64,000 nt of DNA from Luscinia megarhynchos (lineage: Eukaryota > Chordata > Aves > Passeriformes > Turdidae): NCBI GenBank assembly GCA_034336665.1, contig JAPFBE010000003.1, positions 57,641,352-57,705,351 on the forward strand, in the 5' to 3' direction. A model generated the notes under the pieces. That model did not search any database. It was not told where the DNA came from and saw only the letters and a program-made list of their open reading frames with translations. A program made the translations under genes and the position numbers. This document shows, piece after piece, positions 1 to 12,676 of the stretch. How positions within the stretch are numbered: position 1 is the first letter of the stretch; the number at the start of each line of letters is the position of its first letter.

Positions 1-864
1 TATTCCACTGCCAATTAAAGATCCAACAGCTGCCACTGGCTAGGCAAAATTTCATTTAAAAAAGAAACAAGAAGAGAGAAAAGATGTGAAAAGGGGAAAT
101 GTAGCACACAGAGAGAGACACTTTCAACATGCTTCAGAGGAGCATAGAGGGGATCCAGCAGGGCACATGCTGCTGACAGAGGAGGCTAACAGAGGGGTGG
201 AAGGCAGAGGGCTAAAAGAGCTGCTGATCCCAAATGCTACCTTCAAACTGAAAACAGGAATTGCCATGTGGCATATCTGGTAAATGAGGCTCAGAGGATT
301 AAAATGTCACATCTGAGGCTCTACAAAGAATTGTTCTGGATGGAATTAATGCCAGTGATTCTAAGTCCTCTTGGTGCCCTGCTGTACGTCCTTCTCATGT
401 AGCAAAGAAAAGGGTTAAATGAAATCATAGAAGCAAGTGACTTCAGCAGATGTCCGACCTACTGCAGAGATTGCTGTGGAGATCTGCCATGGGAAACGGT
501 ATCAGGGCACACAGATGAGGCTAATTGCTCCATGAGGGACAGAAGCCAGGAAATACACACACATTACCAAAAAAAAATTATTACTCTCTCATATTCTAAA
601 TTTGGACAGACCCAATGGCCAGAGTTTCCCTGGGAAAAAGGAAAGAGAGTCTGTAGAAAATCCTTTTGCCTTGCATTTGTTTGAACTCTGATTTCAAGCA
701 GCTTTTTGCATCTCTTTGAATTCAGGCTGCATTAACAAGCACTTTGACTAACATTTAGGCAGATAGCCAGTAGGGATCTTGACATATTTAATGTCCCTTG
801 TTCCTTATGTATTTTTCACTTTTTAAACATAAGCCTGTGAAACCAGGCGTGTAAGTATTTTGTG
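1..864. other. Non-coding stretch, nothing recognised
   Basis: This stretch is AT-rich and has no recognisable gene, RNA or repeat. A 65-codon open frame at 86-283 has no recognisable motif and is treated as chance. Confidence 0.6.
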
Positions 865-889
865 TAATAAGACCTGTAAGGTCTTATTA
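865..889. repeat. Perfect 11-bp inverted repeat (hairpin)
   Basis: TAATAAGACCT at 865-875 is followed by the loop GTA and then its exact reverse complement at 879-889. No T-rich tail or flanking gene suggests a terminator or a structured RNA. It could be a chance palindrome or the core of a small inverted-repeat element. Confidence 0.7.
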
Positions 890-2172
890 TCTCTGCCTTC
901 CATTGCAGAGCTTCATTTCATGATGATGGTGTGGTTTTGGATTATATCATAGTGGAAAAATCTTTGGAGCAGAGACACATTTACTGTGTGTTGCTAGGCT
1001 CCTCAGCACAGTGGATCTCTAATTCCACTGTTATATCTATTTCTGTATTTTTGGGACAGCTTTCGGCATACACGTGTTGACAGGTGCTGCTCTTGCCTTC
1101 CACCCTGTTAAGCCATAACCATAAAATAGATATTCAGCTCTAAAACAGCTGGATGCTGATGGGAACCCATGTTTTCACAAAGTGTTTTTGGAGCATAGTT
1201 TTAAATTATGAGTTTAATAACATATAATGGCATAGAACTTCTGTTAGTTAAACAACACAGCAGAGATATTAAATGTATCCTTCTCAATCAGCCCTACAGC
1301 AGCAGAAAGCATTTTATATTCAAGCTTTAAACAACCTACAGAAATTATCAGGAGATTCTATTAGGCTTGGTCAGGAAAAGCTTTGGCACTTGATAAAAAG
1401 TTAGCAAAGCCAAACTAAACTGATTTAATATTATTACAGTTCTTCCTCTAAAACATATGTTGTTTAACAGCATCTGATGCCAAATTTTACAAAAACAAGG
1501 CACTTTTATTTTCATGAAAACATGAAAAATTTCATTGCCACATATTTCTGTGAAAATTTTCACTTTGATAGAAAAGCAGCTTTTGGTTCAACGAAAGCTG
1601 TGAATGCCTCAAAACAGATGTTTGCTGATAAATTAATCTCTATAACTGAATAACCCTTCTGTAAAGTTATTGATATAATAATTAAAATAAATAAAATTTA
1701 TTATAAACTGTTCCTACATGGAAAATCCATCCTCTAGCACAATCCATATATTTTTTTTTAATTTACCAGTAAAGAGGGCGGGTGAGATAAAGCAGCTTTC
1801 CCTGTCGTTGTTTTCCATTATCTCCCTTTAGGATTGAATGAGAATGTTCCTCTCATGCCAGCACAAACGTTTCCTGTCACCAGTCTCTTGATACTCTCCC
1901 ACACTGTCAGTTCTGTGACTTCAACACTAATTTTGTGGTTGCTTCATTTCTGGGAAAACCTCCATTCCATAAAGCTTCTAGGATTGTGACCGCAAGAAAC
2001 AAAGAAATTACAATAAAATTAGCAGTAAATAATTAAAACTAAACCTGGAATTAATACAATTAGAATACCATCCTCTGAATACATCTATAAACCATAGTTA
2101 AGAAAAAGACATTTCTCACAATGCAAGGGAAAGTAAGACATTATTTAAATGTCCTAGTTCTCTACTGGAACT
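890..2172. other. AT-rich non-coding stretch
   Basis: No gene or dispersed repeat is recognised here. The part from about 1620 to 1760 is especially A+T-rich, with runs such as TAATAATTAAAATAAATAAAATTTATTATAA broken into shorter words. Confidence 0.55.
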
Positions 2173-2230
2173 ATGTGTATATATATATATATATATGGGA
2201 CCTATATATATGTGTATATATATATATATG
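2173..2230. repeat. Compound (AT)n / (GTAT)n microsatellite
   Basis: Two alternating AT tracts (about 2177-2196 and 2203-2229) are separated by GGGACC. Each contains a GTGTAT interruption and each is followed by ATGGGA. This suggests a local duplication of one AT microsatellite together with its flank. Confidence 0.85.
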
Positions 2231-5200
2231 GGATTACAGCTGTGCAAAATTAATCACAGGTGTACATTTTATTCAGGTTGAAGCTTCATATTATTCTTGA
2301 TCATGTCTCATTCTTTCTTTCATTTAGAAATCTATTTTTGAGACTCATTTCAATGATCAATCTTTTTATTATAAAAATTAAAGTATTTGCTGTAACATTA
2401 ATTAATTTTTCCCTGCTGTAATTATTAGAACTGAGCAAATAATTCACAATGAATAATTCATCTGCTGAATGTAAGCTCATTTTCTGCTTGCTGAATATCC
2501 GGTAGCAAATCTACTTTCCAGTTTATTTGTTAATCAAAATCATCTGATCATTTTGGTAAATATTTTTTTTCATGGATTGAACCTGAACATTTCCCTGTGA
2601 GCCTTTGATATACACTGCTTGCTACCTGATCTGCTTTGGTACAACATAATTAGTTTGGTGAAACGTGACTTTATTTAATTTTCTTAGTTTGGTGAATATT
2701 GCACTCTGGGCATAAGTACATCTGTATGTGAACTTAAGTATTGCTTTCCTGCCAGTAGAACTCAAGTATTCAAATCTCTTTGGGGGAAAGATCCCCTAAA
2801 GGAAATGTGAATAATTGAATCTATCAAATGCTGAGCCAGTATTTCCAACAATTTACTTACAGCTTGCACTCAGTTTTAAGCAACTATTATGTTATTGAAA
2901 GAGAAAATCAGTAGTATCAAAATATGGGGCCATATTTCCTGACCTCCAGTTAAAATGTAAAGTGTTTCCACATCATGGTGGATATTAGGGAATACTTGTG
3001 TGTCTGAGAAATCCTTGCTTGTCATAATGAAAGAAATTGTGCAGGTGATGAATAGTACATGTCTAAAGATTTATTGCCTAAATTGGAGAAAGTGAAGAAC
3101 TGAGAACATAGGAAAAATGTTAAGAGGTGACTTCTACTTAAAGCAATCTATTCTTGACTGAAAGCTAGAAGGTACTTTCAAATACCCTTATTTTTCAGTT
3201 ATGGTTTTAAGGTGACACTCCTTACCTGAATGATGAACCTGATGAATCTTGTTCATACAGTAGTGGAGGCCCATCTGCTGTGTACCTGTAGGGCATGAAA
3301 AATGTCACCCTTGCAACAAATGCACCATCCCCAGCCATACCCTATTGCCCAGAATAGCTGGATGGCTGACTTGTGGGGAGACAAATTTCTTATCTCCTCT
3401 TTGCATCTTTGCTCTCTGCATCTCTGCTTTGATGCTTTTTGCTGTTTTTCTTTTTTTTGAAAGACATATTAAAGAAACACTGTCTGTGCTCACAGAATTC
3501 AGAGACACCATGTGAAATAGTCCAAAGGCCATTTTCTTCACTGCTGCTTAATGGGAAAGGAGCACTTCATTATGACATTAATTCAAGAAAATATGCTACC
3601 AAGCAGAGCTACAAGCTCTTCACAGGAAAAGACAGAGGATATTGGGCTAATGGGCAATGTGTAGCAGAGTTCTGCCTACTTGATTCCACAAGCAAAACTG
3701 TTGTTATGCTTGTTAACTGGATTAATGAATTTTCCTTGATTGGCATAGGGTTCTGGTAAGGTAAGAATTATAAAAAAAAATGTTGAAATCAACATTACCA
3801 TTGCTTTAATGCAATTGAAACAATTGCCTTCTCTTTCTCCCAATAACCTCTGAATATTAGCTTTAATAAAATAAGATTCAAAAATTTTAAATAGTGTTGT
3901 ATTACATTCTGAGTTTAATGAAATAACTTGGCATATAACAGTACAGAAACAAGGGAGAGAATATAACATCAGCAGGGTTTCTTGTTCATTAAAGAATTGA
4001 CTTTTTAAACTCTCAAGGAGATAAATTTGCAGGTTCTCGGCAATAAAGCAAACGGCACATTTTGTGTTTCAAGATTATTATTATTTCTCAATAATCTTAA
4101 GTCACACAATAGGACATTTTACACAGCTAAATGCTTACTTCCCTTTCTGTTTTCTTCTCTTTATCTTCAGTTTTTTGTTTTTCCACTTCCTCAGAGTTTC
4201 TCAGAATCAATGTTCTGTAAAGCAAAACCTTCCATTGCCTCGCTAACCTTCTGTGCTCTGAACAGGTAACAATAAAAGAAGCAAAACTGATGAAGATTGG
4301 ACACTTGGAGTTCAAAAAAATTTTAAGAATGATGTTGTTGTTGAACACCTTAACAACAAGATGTCAGGCAGACATCTTAGGTGGGCATCCTGGCATAAAA
4401 TAAGTTTAATTAAAATGGTTGGAGCACACCTGGGGTGCTGATGCTTACATTTGAGCCAACAACAAGTGTTTCCTTTAGAGTCACTTCCAATGCACAACCC
4501 ACACCAAGATATAGTAGATATCAAACCACCAAAAGTCTTCCAGAAATGTTCATTTTTGTGCATTTTCTTATAAGGTAATCTCTATGACTAGCTCAAATGT
4601 AGAATTTTGTGTAGAAGATGTATAAAATAAGGTGTCATAAAAAAAGGTCCAGGTAGATAAGTGTAGTCCTTCCTAGGTCTCTAGTCCTATTCTCAGGCAT
4701 AAATTTGCCATGAAATTTCAAAGGGCTTTTTTTCCTTGTTTAAATTGTTAGGAACCACTGCTGTTTCTCCCTTATTCTGAAGTAGTAATGCCAAGATGCA
4801 GCTGTCCTGATGTCCCTCGAGAGCAAAACACTGAAAAAGGACTGTGGAATGTTACAATTATAATCTGCATCTTTAATTAATACAGGGTTGTTGGAAGGCA
4901 TTTTTGGATGGCAGGTATAAAGATGTGTGAGCATGTGCTCTCTGGACCAGGCTTCAGTAGTATAATTTAATTATTTGATATGACTGATAGTGAGTCAACT
5001 TACTGACCCATACAGCTTTTCTCAATCGTCAGGGTGTTAAACATGTGCTCTCCTAAAAATATTTTGCATTGGGCTATTTATTGAAAAATATTTTTTCAGG
5101 AGCTTGTTATCTGACAACTTTAAAGACCTTTTCTTATTTTAAATAAATTCACCAGTATACATGCTCATCATTTTCTTGGCGTGCCTTTAAAAGGAAGTCT

Positions 5201-7247
5201 GGGATATCATTTACAGGAGCACCCAGAATGGAAAATGACTGTCAAACTGTCAAAATTTTGGAGACTTTTCCTTTGACATGAACTTAGAACTTCTTTCTGT
5301 TTTTCCTTTGTTTTTTAGCACTGTACATCTTCAAAGTTCTTTTAAGGGTTTTGTGATCACATTTATTATTTCTATTTATAAAATATGACTGTCTTGAGGA
5401 CTAACAAGACTGAAATTGGATTTTTTATTAATTCACATACCGAAAACAACATAATCAAGTAGATAATTTCCTTATGTAGCCTCTCCTTCACTCCACTAGT
5501 ACCTAAAAAAATCCTATCAAATTAAATCTAAGAGCTCTGAATGAATGCTAGACATTGCTTTGATGCCTCTTTACACCAAAAGATGAATTTGGGAACATCT
5601 GTGGTTTCAGCTCAGCTTAGACAAGCATTGTGGATTGCACAAAGCAACATTAACATTTCATAAACTCTACCAAAACACTGTGCCAGCCCCATGGGAACCA
5701 CGCAGTGCAGACTGGTGCTGCTCCTCATGGAAGCACTTGAGGCTGGAGAGCAGGAAGTTGTTTTCTATTTCCCCTCTTCCCTATGTGCTTGACCAGTCTC
5801 CCATATTACCAAAAAAGTACTCATGCCACCAGGCACTCCAGTATTTCTAGGAGTGAGCTCTCTTTCCAAAGCCCTGTAGCCAGCAGAAGTGGTTAAACTG
5901 CTGCTGAAGCAAGGACTTCAACTGACTTTCATACCTCCGAGCTAAAATGTCATAACCCACAAACTAAAGAACCAGCTTTCACATTTATTTCCCTGTCTGT
6001 CAAAATGAATACTCAATTATTTACAAAAAGTGGAGCAGCTTCAGCAAGCGAGACTGAAATGCACCAATAGGCATGCTAGAGAGATAGAAAATCTATATTT
6101 AAAATCAGAGAGAGAGGAAAGTTGAACCTGCAGCTTGCACTTCCCAAAGGCTGCTGCAAACATCAGGATTGAAGAGACAAGAAAAATGGTGGTACACAAA
6201 AGAATATAGCATGATACATTAACTTTTTTTGAATTAATTTCCCTTGTCAATCCAATTCTTGCTCTCAAATTTCCTCTGCATTACTATAGTATCATTATAT
6301 AGTGCCAAAAAATGCATCCAACATTTTCTAGAGTCAGCCAAGATATTCTTTGAATCTAAAGTGATTTTTAGTTTTTATTCTCAGGAGCTGGGAGACAAGA
6401 AACCAAACAATTTCTTTTTTTGGGTTGACCTAAAATGACTCTTTTTGTTGTTTGAACACTGAACCAAAAGAAATCAGGTTGCATCTCTGTTTTGAAGGTT
6501 AAAAAGACCCAGCAAGGCCACTAGAAAAAAACAGGGAGTATTTCTAAGAAACAAAGGATATTTTTCCATACATTGTGTGATTCAAGCGCAGGAAAACAGC
6601 TGTGAGAATTATAAACTTGAGCAAATAACTTATTCTCAAACTGCCAAGCTAAAGAAATGTAAAGGTGACCTGTAGGATACTAGTAGTCTAAATAGTTAAA
6701 GGTGTCATAGAGAAATACTAGCACCACGAACTTCTGCCACCACTGAACTTAAAGACAATGCACAGTTTGGAGTACCTGTTACTTAATCCTAATTAGGCAA
6801 AACTCATATTCCTAACCAGTCTCATTATTAGCACTAAACTAAGATCACTTTGGACCACCTCAGATCACCTAAGATTCTACTGGAAGAAGAAGGGACAAGA
6901 GAAGGATAGTACCTGCATGGAGAATAGATAGCAGCTTCATAGCCAGAGATAGTGGGGGAAATAAAGTCCCAGCCCCTAGTCTTTGCTGACAAAATATTTT
7001 CAGCCCAGTAAGCTGATTCCAGAAATACGAGGCTGAGATCTAGCAAAGCACTGAACTTGTTAACTGTAGTAATTTTGCTGTCAAAAGCATCTGGTTTGGG
7101 AGGATAAATATCCCCTTATACTCCAAACTTGCAAGTTGTTTTCCCTGGCCCAGTGATATTGCTTCCGACAGAAGCTGAATTTCCCTCACATATTTCTCAT
7201 TCAAGTCTTAATTTTTGCTGTACACAGCCAGGAGATGCAGCTGTCTC
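2231..7247. other. Non-coding stretch with no recognised gene
   Basis: Six-frame reading shows only short unrelated open frames. A 12-bp word TAGTTTGGTGAA occurs twice, at 2651-2662 and 2685-2696. A weak splice-like block lies at 4171-4265 (see findings). The composition around 5.65-5.9 kb is less AT-rich, but I recognise no family there. Confidence 0.5.
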
Positions 7248-7305
7248 AGTAGGAAATTATTGTGAAGTCAATGGAGCAACAGTATTTACACCATATGGAT
7301 ATCCA
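7248..7305 (+). repeat. Remnant of an ancient amniote dispersed repeat (family uncertain)
   Basis: The segment contains GAAGTCAATGGAGCAAC followed by TATTTACACCA. This word order, GAAGTCAATGGAG...ATTTACACCAG, recurs in many amniote introns and intergenic regions. The assignment rests on remembered pattern similarity over about 50 bp. I cannot name the family, and chance similarity is not excluded. Confidence 0.45.
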
Positions 7306-7452
7306 ACATGCAGACTGGAGTATCACACAGGAAGACAAGCTATTCTACCCTGTCCCTAGCAAATTTACAGGCATAATACAGATCTGAAGGATCCCAAAGG
7401 AAAATATTTAACACATGTCTCAGAAGACTCATATAATTTCAAATTATTAAAG

Positions 7453-8205
7453 TTGCTGCTAAGGGCCCATACAGATAAGGCGACCTGGCTAGCTGTTCCA
7501 ACCACTGGCTTCATTAAAACAGTCCAGAAAACGGCAATGCCACTATGTTATCACATTTGGGAGGCAAGGAGCAGATTAGGAAAATGGGCTGCAGCAGGAA
7601 TGCAAGTAACCCCATGGTGGCCTTATTCAACATCCCTTATCCCTTTGTATTGGGAAAGCCCCATTCAGAGACATGAAATTCGGATGTCCTGGAGGGAGCA
7701 ATGGCTCTGCTCTTCCACGAGCCTGTGCCAGTCGAAGGCAGGCTGCCTTTCAGCAAGAGGCAGTGTTTTCACAGAGCTCAGCAGCAGCCCGGCGATGATT
7801 GAGCCCGACGTGTTTCACATGCTGAGCCATGGGTTACTCCCGAGGCTCTCTGGAGCTGAACGTCTGCCCTCCCCAGGTCACTCTGCCTGTCAGAGCAATC
7901 ACACCAGTGTGCCTGCACCAGCAAAGGGAGTGTATCCTAGGGCTAAAGGACAGCATGCAGAGCACAAGGAAGGCACCGGGCCAAGTGTTACATGCCATGC
8001 ATGTACCCTGTTTGGAAAACCTCTAATACATCCAAACTTAAACAAACTTGGGCTAGAAAGAGGAAAACACACTGGGAAGAAACTACATATCTGCAGTGCA
8101 TATGTCTTTGAATGGATCCAGAGAGATAAGGAGGCCCAGTCAGTGATGAGCAGCTGCAATTCAGCTGGAAGAACTGACTTCCTTCTGGCCCCTCCAAGCT
8201 CATAA
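7453..8205 (+). other. Longest open frame in the window, function unknown
   Basis: This frame is open for 250 codons starting from a TTG; the first in-frame ATG is at 7537 and gives 222 codons. The translation has no recognisable domain, signal peptide, membrane segment or repeat. The surrounding 7.45-8.0 kb has noticeably more CpG dinucleotides than the rest of the window, which lowers stop-codon frequency and makes a long chance frame likelier. A 127-codon frame runs antisense at 7899-8282. No clear splice sites or polyadenylation context frame it as a single-exon gene. It is probably non-coding, but it is the only frame here long enough to merit a protein search. Confidence 0.15.
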
Positions 8206-8282
8206 AATGGCAATCCCAGAGTGATGAGATAGGCTTGAAGTGAAAAGTGAACCTGAGAGTTCTTCTCTCCACTCTGATCCAA

Positions 8283-9280
8283 TTGCCATACTATATCTGT
8301 TATTTACAGTAGGTATTATTTATATTTTGTTGGGTGTTTTTTAATGCCCAAACTGGGGACTCTAAATCTGCTCTAGATGCTCAACTCCGTTGTTTCTCCT
8401 CCCTAGTGTAAAGACAGTGTCTTTCCTTTTGTGTAAATCCCATGTCCCCAGCAAAGTGCAATCTTAGACATGGGTACTGCATTATTCCTTTCCTTGTTAT
8501 TGCAGCTTTGCAAAATTTCAGTTAAGATATCTTTCCTATATAGACCACCACTTAATTTCACTGAGCCTTTTTGCACACCATTCCCAGGATATGGGTGCTC
8601 TGCAGAATTCACAGGAACACAGAAATACCAAAACCATGATCTACTGGAAGCCCTTCTTCAAAATCCTCCTTGTCCTAGCAGAAGACAGTGATTAAGGTAC
8701 ACATGAGCCAAACCTGCTGCAAATAGCAAGGTGGAATTTTGTCCTTGTGTTCCCCATCTGATTGAGAGGTTTTGGGGACAGAGGCTGGGCTTGCTCTGTG
8801 CCCCTGCCACACTCAGCTCACAATTATCTGCCTGCAGTGGGAGCAGCACAAAAAAGTGCTGAGTAGTTTGAGGGGATGGTAAGGTGAGAGACAAGACCAA
8901 AAAGATAAATCATAGTTGAGCAGTGATGAAAATTCCCTCTTAAGAACTGGTGATATCCTATGGTGTTATCACAAGGACATTTGTGGCAGAGTAAGGATCA
9001 CTACTTTAATTATTTTCGATACTCCAGTCCTACCATTTCAGTGTTCTATATTGTCAAGGTAATGAAAAAGATTAAAAATTATACAGCAAAGTCATACATT
9101 TTCTAAAAACATAAAATTGAAATATTCAGAATTTACCTCGGTGAATCAGAAACTTGTGGCTTTTATTTTGTTAGAATGACTTGAGGTACAGCTTATAATG
9201 AATCAAAGTAATCACTTTATTTTCCCTCTTTATAATCTCTTCTCCCCTTTGTGATATATTGCAGATGCAGAATGGGTACT
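8283..9280. other. Non-coding stretch, nothing recognised
   Basis: Short open frames overlap on both strands around 8.4-8.9 kb with no recognisable motif. No dispersed repeat is identified. Confidence 0.55.

Positions 9281-9310
<30 letters not shown>
9281..9310 (+). repeat. (ATTT)n microsatellite
   Basis: Seven tandem ATTT units are followed by a short T run. Confidence 0.95.
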
Positions 9311-9311
<1 letters not shown>

Positions 9312-10132
9312 ATGAACTGACTAGTCTCACAGATAATTTCTTGGCAAGTTTTTTTTTTCCTCCTTCTACTAATTGACTTAATTAGAATAAAAACTAAAGT
9401 CAGTTCATGTTTCAAAAGATAAATTTTTTCCGTGGTGGGATTGAGAGCAATTCCCAGCATCCTTCAACAGAACAGTTAATTTTCCATTGCCATAGTTTTG
9501 AAAAGCTTGCAGATCTTCAAATAAGAAAATGTAAACTGTATGTCAATATAGTGTTCTGTCCTAGTTTTTTATTCCTTGATTAGTTCCCCTTTAGCCATAA
9601 AATAGGAAAGCAAACAAATAAAATGATGAATCTAAAGATCAGTGTGTTATAAAGGAAATACAGAAATTCAATTCTGTAGACATTACCTGTTCAGCAAATG
9701 TTTCATGGATAAACTCATTACCAAAGCTGCTCAGGGACATTCCCGATGAACCATTTGCCAACAAATCCTTGTAAAATCAGGTCCATTTTCCCAATATTTC
9801 ATTTAAAAAAAAAAGCAAGAAAACTCTCCAGAGGATTGAATTATCTTTGACAGTGTATGCAGATCAAAGGGGGTTTTTTTTAAATCTATCGTAATTTGAA
9901 TATCTTTATTTGTGTATTACTATATTTTGCAGTGCAAAAATTGTCAACCTCTGTATTAAATGCCTCAATATTCTTGAAACAAATTGCTTCTAGCCACCTA
10001 ATGAAACCTCAAAGTAAATTTCCTTCAGAGAATTTTTAATTTTTTTTTCAATTCTCATACAGAATGCAGCCCAACTGTAAAATTTGAGAATATATCATGT
10101 ACTGGCACTTCCTTTCAAATTCCCCTTACAGT
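9311..10132. other. AT-rich non-coding stretch
   Basis: No gene or repeat family is recognised. Several short poly-T and poly-A runs of 8-10 bases occur. Confidence 0.55.
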
Positions 10133-10233
10133 GCTCAGGAACATGGTTTAGTAGTGGACATGGCAATTTTAGGTTAACAGCTGGATTCAATGGTTGTAAG
10201 AGTCTTTTCCAGCCTAAAAGATTCTATGATTCT
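10133..10233 (+). mobile_element. CR1 LINE, 3'-terminal fragment
   Basis: The segment reads as the last hundred bases of an avian CR1. It has an ACATGGTTTAGT word, a degraded form of the 'ggttggacttgatgatctt' region, then AGTCTTTTCCAGCCTAAAAG and the terminal GATTCTATGATTCT. Avian CR1 elements end in repeats of ATTCTATG and are usually 5'-truncated to a few hundred bases or less, as here. No coding part remains. Family assignment comes from remembered consensus. Confidence 0.85.
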
Positions 10234-11330
10234 AACTCTCCTACTCACTATGGGATATAAATCAAAACCCTCCTTGCACCACTTAACATCTATTTTTGTT
10301 CAGGAGAACAGTTTCCTCTGGAAGACAGTGTGAGAGCTGTCACATCCACTTCAAGATAGTGCAGGTCCAGTGAGCAGTTTTAAGAACTGGTTTTGGAGGT
10401 GCTAAAAAAGATCTGAAAGTCCCAGATTCTGCCAATGTTCTGCTATGATTTCCTGTTCCTTTATGTAAAATCAAGATAGAGTGCCATAAAGAATGCAAAC
10501 AGGTTAAAAAAAAACATAACCCAGCATTTCTTTAAATTGTGTTTTACATAGTTTATCTTGCTCCTGTCAGTGTTAATTTCCTGGGACCCAACACTGCAAA
10601 TCAAGTTTAGAAATACGATTCTCATTTGAGATTGAAGATGATCCAGTAGCCAGAATCAGACCATACCAGTCAAAAGACAAGCATTTTAATTTCATATGTG
10701 TTTCTTGTGTCCTAATAACATTTGCCATAAGGACACAGTAAAGAAGCACACGTGGCATTTCTTTGCCCCATCTTTGCTACTGTCACTCCACTTTGAGGGT
10801 AAAGTAGTCATTCACAGGTTTGCTCAAGAGACTCCAAATTTCTTTAACCCTCAATCTTCATTACTTCTGTCTTCCCTATGGATTTTTCAAAACCAGGTCC
10901 TCACATTTCCCATCTGCTACTTTCGGGAAAATCCACACTAAAAACTTTAAATAAGGTTTTCTTCTAAAAAGAAGAGAGATACCAAGAAAGTATTATTTGG
11001 CTTCATATGAGAAGAGAATATGGAAATAAACATAAAGATTCTGGTTTCTGGAAATGGCTGTAGTAACTCCTGTAGACTGAATGTAACAAAGATGTTTAAT
11101 GTTGAGATAAGAAAATGAAAAATATTTCAAGGAAAGAGAGAATTTGCTTGAGATTACTTTAAAGACTACCCAGTCAGATGAAGTAATCTAAGTCCTGGAT
11201 TGAGGAAACATTTTGCTAAGGCAAATGAAGGAAAAAGGCATGACCAGGAAAAGATTATTCTTGTAACAAAATAATACAGGAATTTCTTTTTTTGCTACTT
11301 TAAAAACCACGCAAAATGCCTCTGCCATGA
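10234..11330. other. Non-coding stretch, nothing recognised
   Basis: Only short unrelated open frames occur on both strands. No dispersed repeat is identified. Confidence 0.55.
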
Positions 11331-11481
11331 GTTTTTTATAAAACTGATCAGAATTCACAATCTGTACACAGCAGATTCCCCAAGTCACATTTCACATGCT
11401 CAAAACTCTAATTAAAATCTGCCACTTAAAACTGAGATGCAAAGAAACTACATATTGCAACATTTATTCTATTTTAGGAGA
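11331..11481 (+). repeat. Direct repeat, copy 1 of 2
   Basis: About 150 bp here recur at 12529-12676 in the same orientation, roughly 85 percent identical by eye. The best conserved core, ACACAGCAGATTCCCCAAGT and the bases following it up to CACATGCT, is identical for more than 30 bp. The copies start 1198 bp apart. The sequence between them is not itself duplicated after copy 2, so this is a dispersed or segmental repeat and not a simple tandem array. I do not recognise the family. Confidence 0.85.
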
Positions 11482-12528
11482 ATGTTTGGGGTTCCTCCCC
11501 CACAAAAAGAAAATTATTCTGCTTTAAAAGAAGTATTTATTACTCAGCTGTTCTTTTGTATTTTAAAACATGGCAATGTAATTCTTTATCTTTATTCATA
11601 CTCAACAGGTGTGGATATGTTCTGGATATGTAGATGTATAGGGCTGATCTTATTCTCCAGCACATAAGGCAGTTAAACACATACCACACAAACTGCCAAA
11701 TTCTGTAAAATTGATCACTTCAAATCACAGACAGTTTAGGAAATATGTGCGTATGTTCGTACTTCCAGACACAGCAGTAAATATCTGATTCCTCATTCCA
11801 TACACCAGAATCCTGAAAAGTCCTGAGAAAATTTCAGGTTTACATAAATATGTAAGTTCAAAAGTGTAACTACCTGAATCTTTCACCGTATAGCTTCTCT
11901 GGAGTACTGGTTTGTTTACACACATTCCCCAGCCTAATCAGCTTCCCATTGTGTTGAATCTGACCTTGTCTATACGTGATCAGATCTGTGTCCAAGTGTG
12001 AAGTACTAAAAAAATATTTGGATGTAACTACTGGGGGAAAAAAAAACCAAATAAACAAAAAAAACCCACACTTCTCATATTTTATTTAATCTAAGTCATT
12101 GATACCATTCAGGGGGATCTTTTTCTCTTTAATAAATCATAGAGTGATGAGGTGCATCATACGTGTTGTAGGACATCCTTTTCAAAGTAGCTAGAAATCT
12201 CTGTGCATTGAGTCTGAAGTGGCCTAGTGAAAATCTTGTGATTTTTTTGCCTTTATCCTTTGAAACCTGCATTTACCCCTTTGGTCCTCATTCTTGTGTA
12301 GGGTTTCAGAGTATATTTCCATCCACATTCCCTCCAACAGCATTGTCGAATCTGATTTTTCCAAACCTTTTTCCTAGCATGAGCATTATTTTCCCACTTC
12401 TCGTTCCCTAATGCTAGCAACCTTGCTGTGGAACATTTGTGATATCTTTCAGACAGGGCAGGCAATATGTGTCAGGAATCTCGCCAGCTCTAGGTGACTC
12501 ATCACATATGGTGGCACCAAATGAAACA
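11482..12528. other. Spacer between the two direct-repeat copies
   Basis: No gene is recognised. Small open frames occur on both strands, including one of 76 codons at 11437-11667 that overlaps copy 1, none with recognisable motifs. Confidence 0.5.
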
Positions 12529-12676
12529 GTTTTTTATAAAATTAATCAGAATTTATAATCCAAACACAGCAGATTCCCCAAGTCACATTTCACATGCTCT
12601 AAACACTAATTACAATCTGCCATTCAAATCTGAGATGCAAAGAAACTCAATATTATAATGTTTTTTTTTTTAGAAG
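12529..12676 (+). repeat. Direct repeat, copy 2 of 2
   Basis: This is the second copy of the segment at 11331-11481. It begins with the same GTTTTTTATAAAA start and ends in a T-run followed by TTAG, where copy 1 has TATTCTATTTTAG. Differences are spread along the unit, with transitions in the first 30 bp and a divergent A+T-rich tail, so the duplication is not recent. Confidence 0.85.

Noticed and set aside
7899..8282. 127-codon minus-strand frame
   Set aside because: It is antisense to the longer + frame and has no motif.
12131..12200. Possible minus-strand CR1 3' end (AATCATAGAGTGATGAG)
   Set aside because: Similarity ends after about 15 bases and the expected 'ggaagggacc' block is absent.
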